Below, piece after piece: positions 40,157-45,789 of a stretch of 45,789 nt of DNA (position 1 is the stretch's first letter; every line of letters begins with the position of its first letter). A model generated the notes under the pieces. The model did not search any database and was not told the DNA's origin. It saw nothing but the letters and a program-made list of their open reading frames with translations. Source of the stretch: Deltaproteobacteria bacterium (GTDB lineage Bacteria; Desulfobacterota; Desulfomonilia; UBA1062); assembly GCA_018436855.1 (NCBI GenBank), contig JAHDKO010000090.1:1-45789 (forward strand). The letters run 5' to 3'. Both the position numbers and the translations under genes were made by a program.

Positions 40157-41691
40157 AGGGAGCCCATGTTCTGGTCAATACAGCGGTGCAGCTCGGTGTC
40201 GATGTGTGCTTTGCCAACCCCGGCACCACCGAGATGCCCCTGGTGGAGGCCATGGATGCAATCGAGGGAATCAGGCCGGTCTTGGGTGTGTTCGAAGGGG
40301 TGTGCACGGGCGCGGCCGACGGGTTCGGACGTATGGCAGGAAGGCCCGCCATGGTGCTCCTGCACCTGGGGCCGGGGCTGGCAAACGGCATCGCCAACCT
40401 CCACAATGCGCGCAGGGCCCGAACGCCCATGTTCGTGGTTGTTGGCGAGCACGCCACCTGGCACCGGGGATACGATCCCCTGCTTGCCATGGACATCGAG
40501 GCCCTGGCAGGGACCTTTTCCGGCTGGCAGAGAACAACGGCCCGCTCAGGCGACATTGTCCGGGACGTGACAGAAGCCGTCTCCCTGGCCGGGCAGGGGC
40601 AGGTATCAACCCTGATCCTCCCCTACGATCTCCAGCTGGAAGAGCCGCCCGAAGGTCGCGCAGATGCCTGTTCTCCCGCGTGCGCACCCGTGGATGCCGG
40701 GACGATCGAGAGGGCGGCCGCAAGGCTCAAGAAGGCGAAGCTGCCCGTGCTCGTGCTCGGCGGCAAGGCCTTGCAGAGAGAAGGGCTTCTGACGGCGGCC
40801 CGGATCAGGGCGGCATCAGGGTGCGACCTGCTGGCCGAGACCTTCCCCGCCCGCATGGAGCGGGGAGAGGGTCTGCCCGATGTGCCCAGGATTCAGTACC
40901 TGCCGGAGATGGCCATGGACCAGCTCTCCCGGTACGACCTGCTGGTCTTCGCTGGCGCGGTGAGGCCGGTTTCCTTTTTCGGCTACCCGAACGTGCCCGC
41001 TCAGCTCGTGGACGAAGGAAGCGAGACTCTCATGCTCACAGAAGGGGGCCGGGACGCAGGCGAGGTTCTGGAGGCCCTGGCAGGAGAACTCGGGGCCCCG
41101 TCTTCAGCCCCCGAAGACACCCTGGCCCGGCCGGCGCGCATGGATCTGCCTTCGGGCCCGCTCAGCGGGGACAAGATCTGCGTGGTTCTGGCAGCGCTCC
41201 AGCCCGAGGGGTGCATCGTGGTGGAAGAGGCGATCACGAACAGCCTGCTGTATCACCCGCTGACCGCTGGCTCACGGCCGTTCACCCTCCTCACGCTGAC
41301 CGGAGGGTCGCTCGGACAGGGCCCGCCCTGCGCAGCAGGTGCGGCAATTGCCTGCCCGGACAGGCAGGTGATCAGCTTCCAGGCGGACGGCGCCGCGCTG
41401 TATACCCTGCAGGCCCTGTGGACTCAGGCGCGGGAGCGGCTGAATGTTATCACGCTCATCTGCTCCAACCGCAGCTACGATATCCTCAGGCTCGAGCTCA
41501 CGAGGCTGGGGGTGTTCCAGCCCGGGCCTGCGGCCACGAGGCTCTCGGACCTGTCCGGGGTGGACTGGGTGAGGGCGGGGGAGGGCATGGGCGTACCCTC
41601 GGTATCGGTGAGCACCGCGGAGGCACTGGCAAGGGAGCTTTCCCGGGCGCTGGGCGAGAAAGGCCCCCGGCTCATCGAGATGGTTCTGTGA
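40153..41691 (+). CDS. Thiamine-diphosphate enzyme, acetolactate-synthase-like (2-oxoacid type)
   Basis: 512-residue ThDP-dependent enzyme with the three-domain order of acetolactate synthase and benzoylformate decarboxylase. The N-terminal PYR domain has FANPGTTEMPLVEAM and the ThDP-activating Glu48 in FEGVCTGAADGFGR. A central domain and the C-terminal PP domain (SFQADGAALYTLQALWTQAR ... NRSYDIL) follow. The Mg-ThDP motif, usually GDG, reads ADG here. Length is short for IlvB (about 560) and matches the IlvB-like decarboxylase/synthase group. No IlvN-type regulatory subunit is present. The start codon overlaps the dehydrogenase stop. Together they point to 2-oxoacid metabolism; substrate unknown. 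Confidence 0.88.
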   Translation: MKGAHVLVNTAVQLGVDVCFANPGTTEMPLVEAMDAIEGIRPVLGVFEGVCTGAADGFGRMAGRPAMVLLHLGPGLANGIANLHNARRARTPMFVVVGEHATWHRGYDPLLAMDIEALAGTFSGWQRTTARSGDIVRDVTEAVSLAGQGQVSTLILPYDLQLEEPPEGRADACSPACAPVDAGTIERAAARLKKAKLPVLVLGGKALQREGLLTAARIRAASGCDLLAETFPARMERGEGLPDVPRIQYLPEMAMDQLSRYDLLVFAGAVRPVSFFGYPNVPAQLVDEGSETLMLTEGGRDAGEVLEALAGELGAPSSAPEDTLARPARMDLPSGPLSGDKICVVLAALQPEGCIVVEEAITNSLLYHPLTAGSRPFTLLTLTGGSLGQGPPCAAGAAIACPDRQVISFQADGAALYTLQALWTQARERLNVITLICSNRSYDILRLELTRLGVFQPGPAATRLSDLSGVDWVRAGEGMGVPSVSVSTAEALARELSRALGEKGPRLIEMVL

Positions 41692-41870
41692 GAAGAGTCG
41701 CTTCCCTCCCAGGTCCCCGGGGTCTTAAAGGGCAGGTCGGCCTTTTTGTGGGTTCCGGGAGGAACTCTCCTGTCGAGAGCAGTCCCAGGCCGGCTTCCAT
41801 CCGATGACAGCTCCACCGGGCCGGTGCCCTGGATCCTGGTTCTCCCGGAAAGGGCGATCGTCACGGGCCC

Positions 41871-42767
41871 TCATTTTTTCTTTGCCGCCTTTTTCTCCTT
41901 CTCTTTTTCCTTTGCCTTCTTCTCCTGCTTTTCTCTCAGGTGGTCCAGGGGGATGCGCATTCCCTGCTGGAAGAGGTAGTTGACGAGCGGGAAGGAGAGG
42001 TTTTCCGGGCCGTAGAGGATGAACTGGACGCTCGGCAGGAAGAAGTAGGTCACCGGCCTCTTCACGAGCAGAATTTTCTCGAGCTCCCGGGCCACGGGGT
42101 GCACGCCGCCGATCTCGAGCTCGACGTCTTTCGGGTTCAGTGACATGCCGAGCCTGCGGGCATTCATCTTGAACTCCGTGAACTGGGGCTGCCTGAACTG
42201 GTAGAGCCGGATGAGGAATTTCATCACCTTGTTCATGGGGGTGGGGATCTTCCGGCCCCTGAGGCGGCAGATCAGCTCGTCGCCTTCCTTGAGCTCGCAG
42301 CTCAGCCGGTCGTCCGAGTCCGTGAAATCGATGGACGCCAGGAACTTCGGAAAGCCCGAAAAATCGATTCCCCACCTCAGGGCCGCCTCTGTGGTCACGG
42401 GAAGGTGGAAGATATAGGGATAGAAGTTGAACTGGATGAGCTGGCGCAGGAGGTTGTAGCCCGGCAGGGGCATGATGTGGGGGTTGTTGAGCACCACGGT
42501 GAAGGCGAACTCGTTGTAGGGCCCCACGTCGGTGTCATGGTACTCGAAGCATGCCAGGCCCACGGCCCCCACACCCGGGAAGATCTGCGCGGGCGTGAAC
42601 CGGGGGTCGGGAAGCAGCTTTTTCAGGGCAAGGAGATTGGCCGGGAACACGGCCAGAAACGCCCTGGCGTCACGATAGAAGATGGGCAGCTTGACCTTCT
42701 GCCCGGCGGCCCACACATCGACCTGTTCCACACCGGCAAAGAAATCGTGCTTTTGTTCATCCCTCAT
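41871..42767 (-). CDS. Acetoacetate decarboxylase superfamily protein with Lys-rich tail
   Basis: 298 residues of the ADC fold. The Schiff-base lysine region reads DFSGFPKFLASIDF with Lys141, matching the GYPKK site of acetoacetate decarboxylase except that the second lysine, which tunes the pKa, is Phe. Other family-like stretches are FACFEYHDTDVGPYNEF-type (here LACFEYHDTDVGPYNEFAF) and NNPHIMPLPGYN. The reaction may therefore not be acetoacetate decarboxylation; other ADC-superfamily enzymes act as aldolase-dehydratases. The last 20 residues are Lys/Glu/Ala-rich and highly basic. AGGAGG sets the start. It is convergent with the ThDP gene and divergent from the acyl-CoA dehydrogenases. Confidence 0.82.
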   Translation of the reverse strand: MRDEQKHDFFAGVEQVDVWAAGQKVKLPIFYRDARAFLAVFPANLLALKKLLPDPRFTPAQIFPGVGAVGLACFEYHDTDVGPYNEFAFTVVLNNPHIMPLPGYNLLRQLIQFNFYPYIFHLPVTTEAALRWGIDFSGFPKFLASIDFTDSDDRLSCELKEGDELICRLRGRKIPTPMNKVMKFLIRLYQFRQPQFTEFKMNARRLGMSLNPKDVELEIGGVHPVARELEKILLVKRPVTYFFLPSVQFILYGPENLSFPLVNYLFQQGMRIPLDHLREKQEKKAKEKEKEKKAAKKK

Positions 42768-42806
42768 TGAACCCTCCTCTTTGATAATGCATGACTGTAT
42801 GATAAT

Positions 42807-42834
42807 ATTATAAAATAACATGTGATGATTACAA
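42807..42834 (-). promoter_or_regulatory. Promoter of the acetoacetate-decarboxylase-like gene
   Basis: On the minus strand TTGTAA (42829-42834, four of six) and a perfect TATAAT (42807-42812) are 16 bases apart, about 45 bases upstream of the ATG at 42767. Confidence 0.6.
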
Positions 42835-42927
42835 GGACGAATGGAGCGCCCCGCATCCCTGCCTTAAAAAAACGGGCCGGGCCTGCTTTGCGGAGCGGTT
42901 TAGCCGAGGGGATGGGTGGTGTTTTTC

Positions 42928-42954
42928 TTCACATGCCTTTTTAAGGGATGTGAA
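42928..42954. promoter_or_regulatory. 27-bp hairpin immediately upstream of the acyl-CoA dehydrogenase ribosome site
   Basis: TTCACAT (42928-42934) pairs with ATGTGAA (42948-42954) and CCTT (42936-42939) with AAGG (42943-42946), around a three-base loop and one G-G mismatch. It ends two or three bases before the GGGGAGG ribosome site of the gene starting at 42969. It could be an operator or an RNA hairpin controlling translation. Confidence 0.5.
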
Positions 42955-42968
42955 ACGGGGAGGTTTCT

Positions 42969-44159
42969 ATGGATCTTTCTCTGTATGCCCGGGAAGGGGA
43001 GCAAGAGTTTGTGGAGCTCACCCGGTCGTTTGTCCGGAAATCCGTGCAGCCCATGTTCGGAGGCGACGCCCCTGACGGCAACCTCGACATGATGCCCTCC
43101 ATCCTGGACACAGCCTTTGAGGTGGGGCTCGCGGCATCGCCATGCACCGGGATGCCGGGGTTTGAATATGGCATCTGGGGAACCTCTGCGGACAACCCAA
43201 AGGGGGTGAGACTCTCGGCCATGCTCCTGTCGGCCGTGGCCGAGGCATGCGCAGGAATCGCCATGAATCTCCATGTGCAGGGTCTTGCCTCGCGCGTCAT
43301 CACCTCATCGGAGGGCGGCCTTCCCGAGCCTCCGGCACGGGTGGCGGTCGCGCTCCAGGAAGGTCACGCTCTTCCGGATTACCGTGCCCTCCTCGGGCAT
43401 GGCGGTGAACCCGATGAGGGCATCGGCACCCGTGTCCTTCCCACTGAAACAGGATGGGTGATCACCGGGAGCAAGTCCTTTGTCTACGGCATGGAAGGGA
43501 CGGACGCCTTCCTGGTTTTCTGCAGGATCGCGGGGAACCGCGGGGGTGAGAACATTGGATGCCTGCTGGTTCCTGCCGGCGCAACAGGACTCGAGGTCCG
43601 GGACGTCGGAGGGAGAACGGGTATACGGGCCTGCGGGCTCAGTAACCTTGTCTTGAATGATGTGATAGTTGCTTCTGAACACCGTCTCTCAAGCCGTGAG
43701 GCCTTTTCCCTGATGGGACGGGCAATGTGCCTCCACTGGCTCGGCATCTCGGCTATGGCCGCAGGGAACGCGTCGGGAGCCCTGAAAGCGGCGCGTGAGT
43801 ATGCAGCTACCCGCTACCAGGGAGGAGCCATGATAGGGGAGCACCCGGCGGTCAGGAAGCTTCTGGCCCTGTCTGAGGCCAGGGTCGAGGCCGCCTTGGC
43901 GCTTCTTCTCCAGACGGCCGGCTTTGCTTGCGGAAACACTGATTTTCTGCGCCGGTGTGCCATTGCCAAGCTCATGACGACTGACTGGGCATTCTCCGCG
44001 GTCACCGATGCCCTGCAGGTCTTCGGGGGCTACGGGTATATGGAGGACTACGGCATGGAAAAGCGGCTGCGCGATGCAATCGTGCTCAAGACCGCGGCAG
44101 GCTCGCGGAACTATCTGGAGACCTTTATCTCCGATGCGGGAAGGGAGGATATCCGATGA
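42969..44159 (+). CDS. Acyl-CoA dehydrogenase-fold protein, non-canonical partner subunit
   Basis: 396 residues with the acyl-CoA dehydrogenase fold: middle domain GWVITGSKSFVYGMEGTDAF, NLVLNDVIV and the C-terminal FAD-contact segment DALQVFGGYGYMEDYGMEKRLRDA. Two hallmarks are missing. The TEPxxGSD flavin/substrate motif is replaced by VALQEGHALPDYRAL. The usual YEGT catalytic-glutamate stretch after the last helix is replaced by DAIVLKTAAGSRNYLETF. It may thus be a structural or cofactor-sharing subunit. GGGGAGG precedes the ATG. Its stop overlaps the start of the canonical acyl-CoA dehydrogenase (ATGA), indicating 1:1 coupled synthesis. Confidence 0.87.
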   Translation: MDLSLYAREGEQEFVELTRSFVRKSVQPMFGGDAPDGNLDMMPSILDTAFEVGLAASPCTGMPGFEYGIWGTSADNPKGVRLSAMLLSAVAEACAGIAMNLHVQGLASRVITSSEGGLPEPPARVAVALQEGHALPDYRALLGHGGEPDEGIGTRVLPTETGWVITGSKSFVYGMEGTDAFLVFCRIAGNRGGENIGCLLVPAGATGLEVRDVGGRTGIRACGLSNLVLNDVIVASEHRLSSREAFSLMGRAMCLHWLGISAMAAGNASGALKAAREYAATRYQGGAMIGEHPAVRKLLALSEARVEAALALLLQTAGFACGNTDFLRRCAIAKLMTTDWAFSAVTDALQVFGGYGYMEDYGMEKRLRDAIVLKTAAGSRNYLETFISDAGREDIR

Positions 44160-45496
44160 AGCCCGAAGCGCTCGATCTGCAGGCAAGGGTGGATGCCCTG
44201 CGCCCCGGGAATGCGTCGAAGCATCTCGATTTCTTCGGGAAGCTGCTCGTGGACAACCGGGAGATGACCATCTGGGAGCACGATACCGGGCTGTTGCCCG
44301 TGGGTGCCCGGATCTGGAGAAGGCGGGCCAGGGATTTTGCCCGCAGATACATCAGGCCCGACGCTGTCCGGGCCGATTCTCTGCCCCGTGAATACGACCC
44401 GAGGCCCATTGTCTCGCAGGCGGCCCGCAAGGGGTTTCAGACCCTTCTGCTCGCCCTGCCGCTGGGGACCGCCTTTCCCGGCAGCTACTTCCTCAAGTCG
44501 GCTTCCTTCCAAGTGGCCGTGGTGGCGGAGGAATTCGCGGCCGAATCCGGGGGCATCGCCCTGCTGCTTATGGCCCATCACCTGGGGTGCGCACCCCTGA
44601 TCCTGAGCGGGCACGTGCCGACGATCCTTCGCCACCTGCTGCCGCTGTATGCAAGGACACTCCGGGGAAGGCCCGAGATCATGGCCTTTGCCATCACCGA
44701 ACCGGGGGCCGGCTCGGATGTGGAGGAGACCGAAGGAGGGGCTGAGGCCAGGCTGGTCACGACGGCGCGGCAGGTCGACGGAGGTTTCGTGATCAACGGC
44801 CGGAAGTGCTTCATATCGGACGGCGCCATTGCAGACAAGGTGACTCTCTTTGCGAAGCTCCAGGGCGAAGGCCTGGAATCCTGGACCTGCTTTCTCATTG
44901 AAAAAGGAATGGAGGGATACTCCATCGGCAGGCAGGAGCACAAGCTGGGCCAGCGGGCCTCCGATGCGTCAGAGCTGATCCTCGATGACGTGCGGGTGCC
45001 GCAGAGAAACGTTGTGGGCCGTTTGAGGAGCGGATGGGCCAACAACCGCAATGTCCTCAACTATTCCCGGCCCGTGGTTGGGGCCATGGCCCTCGGCCAT
45101 GCCCGGGGCGCCTTCGAGCGCGCCCTGGAGTTCTGCCGGAGCACCGTGCGCGGCGGGAAGCGGCTCATCGATTACCAGGATGTCCAGATCGAGCTCGCCG
45201 ACATGATCGTCAAGCTCTGGTCGGCACGGGCACTGATCTGGCACAGCTGCAGCCAGTTCCGGTGCTACCAGTCGGCGTCTGCTGCGGCCAAGGTGGCGGC
45301 CTCGGATATCTCGTTCGAGGTGTGCACCAAGGCCATGGAGATCATGGGCGACTACGGATACCTGGAAAACCGCGGTGCCGAGAGCCTCTGGCGGGATTCC
45401 CGCCTCACCCAGATCTATGAGGGGACCAATCAGATCAACCGCCTCGCCGTGATCGAGCACCAGTGGGCCGAGATATCCGGAAGGTGTGGCAACTAG
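44156..45496 (+). CDS. Acyl-CoA dehydrogenase, canonical catalytic subunit
   Basis: 446-residue FAD-dependent acyl-CoA dehydrogenase making a 2-enoyl-CoA and passing electrons to ETF. It keeps AFAITEPGAGSDVEE, the FAD loop VINGRKCFISDG, SELILDDVRVP, MEIMGDYGYLENRGAE and the C-terminal LTQIYEGTNQINR with the catalytic-type Glu422. An N-terminal extension of about 50 residues precedes the helical domain. It overlaps the preceding non-canonical paralogue by four bases. The two differ strongly in sequence, so they are not a recent duplication. ETF genes are not in the window. Confidence 0.93.
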   Translation: MKPEALDLQARVDALRPGNASKHLDFFGKLLVDNREMTIWEHDTGLLPVGARIWRRRARDFARRYIRPDAVRADSLPREYDPRPIVSQAARKGFQTLLLALPLGTAFPGSYFLKSASFQVAVVAEEFAAESGGIALLLMAHHLGCAPLILSGHVPTILRHLLPLYARTLRGRPEIMAFAITEPGAGSDVEETEGGAEARLVTTARQVDGGFVINGRKCFISDGAIADKVTLFAKLQGEGLESWTCFLIEKGMEGYSIGRQEHKLGQRASDASELILDDVRVPQRNVVGRLRSGWANNRNVLNYSRPVVGAMALGHARGAFERALEFCRSTVRGGKRLIDYQDVQIELADMIVKLWSARALIWHSCSQFRCYQSASAAAKVAASDISFEVCTKAMEIMGDYGYLENRGAESLWRDSRLTQIYEGTNQINRLAVIEHQWAEISGRCGN

Positions 45497-45648
45497 GACG
45501 GTGTGTGCGGGCGGGCCCTTCCTTCAGCGGTATGGCCGGCGGCCGGTTGCAACTTGGTGATAAGTCAATGAACAAGGAGGGGTGTAAGAGGGGGAGGTTT
45601 CAGCAGGCAGAAGCCGGGAAAGGCCCCTGCAGAGAGGATGGAAACCCC

Positions 45649-45753
45649 CTATCTGCTGTTGGCCGGAGAGGTTTGGGCGATTTTTTTGGAGGCGAAGCGG
45701 AAGATGATGGCAGCGAAGGCGGCGGTGCCGATGATGATGAAGGAGATAGTCAT
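45649..45753 (-). CDS. Small single-span membrane protein, 34 residues
   Basis: Starts MTISFIIIGTAAFAAIIFRF and ends in a basic, polar tail (SKKIAQTSPANSR). One hydrophobic helix covers residues 3-19. AGGAGA lies eight bases before the ATG. The start codon overlaps the stop codon of a gene entering from the right (ATGA), so it appears translationally coupled to it. Tiny single-span partners of membrane transporters or oxidases look like this, but no family is recognised. Confidence 0.5.
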   Translation of the reverse strand: MTISFIIIGTAAFAAIIFRFASKKIAQTSPANSR

Positions 45754-45789
45754 GCGCGTTTTCTCCTTTCGATCACGACTTCTTTGATA
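45750..45789 (-). CDS. 3' end of a gene continuing beyond the window
   Basis: The leftward frame encodes IKEVVIERRKRA followed by TGA, which overlaps the ATG of the 34-residue membrane protein. Only twelve codons are visible, so the product cannot be named. The basic ending would suit the cytoplasmic tail of a membrane protein. Confidence 0.4.
   Translation of the reverse strand, partial: IKEVVIERRKRA

Noticed and set aside
45565-45789. Plus-strand frame open to the right edge (MNKEGCKRGRFQQ...)
   Set aside because: Low-complexity Gly/Asp/Glu content mirrors the minus-strand hydrophobic small gene; it is probably its shadow.

Overview
The window is GC-rich and gene-dense. Its content (orphan PAS histidine kinases, B12-dependent ribonucleotide reductase, tungstate uptake, a 4-hydroxybutyryl-CoA-dehydratase-like Fe-S flavoenzyme, a giant BadF/HgdC-type dehydratase activase, acyl-CoA dehydrogenases) suggests a strictly anaerobic, acyl-CoA-metabolising bacterium, most likely a Desulfobacterota/'deltaproteobacterial' syntroph or sulfate reducer. 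This is an inference from gene content; there is no rRNA in the window. No tRNA, rRNA, CRISPR array, integrase or intact transposase was seen.

Layout. 0.2-7.8 kb: three paralogous PAS histidine kinases (two leftward, one rightward) with no response regulator beside them, plus a small unknown protein. 7.9-10.8 kb: a stand-alone ribosomal protein S4 gene whose 3' end overlaps a convergent ptsP (GAF-Enzyme I-Ntr). 11.1-12.7 kb: an isolated SIR2-like protein followed by a decayed B12-binding radical-SAM gene. 13-15.5 kb: tupABC tungstate importer. 15.8-23.1 kb: a DUF4382 lipoprotein with a Cys/Asp/Glu-rich insertion, a hemolysin III/PAQR membrane protein, class II ribonucleotide reductase, a small secreted protein, a NifX-like protein and an AI-2E-family permease; six copies of a REP-like motif are scattered between these genes, mostly a few bases after stop codons.

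23.5-29 kb: a divergent acyl-CoA cluster (3-hydroxyacyl-CoA dehydrogenase and SDR leftward; TetR regulator, AbfD-like dehydratase and an orphan substrate-binding protein rightward). 29.2-34.5 kb: THUMP-type RNA methyltransferase, Lon-like protease, M20 amidohydrolase. 34.8-41.7 kb: a 1409-residue dehydratase activase, a D-2-hydroxyacid dehydrogenase and a ThDP enzyme, all rightward. 41.9-45.5 kb: an acetoacetate-decarboxylase-superfamily protein, divergent from a translationally coupled pair of unlike acyl-CoA dehydrogenases. The right edge holds a 34-residue membrane protein coupled to a gene that runs off the window.

How the parts may work together (inference): AbfD-like dehydratase plus 3-hydroxyacyl-CoA dehydrogenase fit 4-hydroxybutyryl-CoA to crotonyl-CoA to acetoacetyl-CoA chemistry under TetR control. 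The 34.8-45.5 kb set (2-oxoacid-handling ThDP enzyme, D-2-hydroxyacid dehydrogenase, 2-hydroxyacyl-CoA dehydratase activase, acyl-CoA dehydrogenases) could form a 2-oxoacid to 2-hydroxyacid to enoyl-CoA to acyl-CoA route. The acyl-CoA dehydrogenase pair, in which only one partner keeps the canonical FAD and catalytic motifs, is the strongest candidate here for an under-described enzyme.
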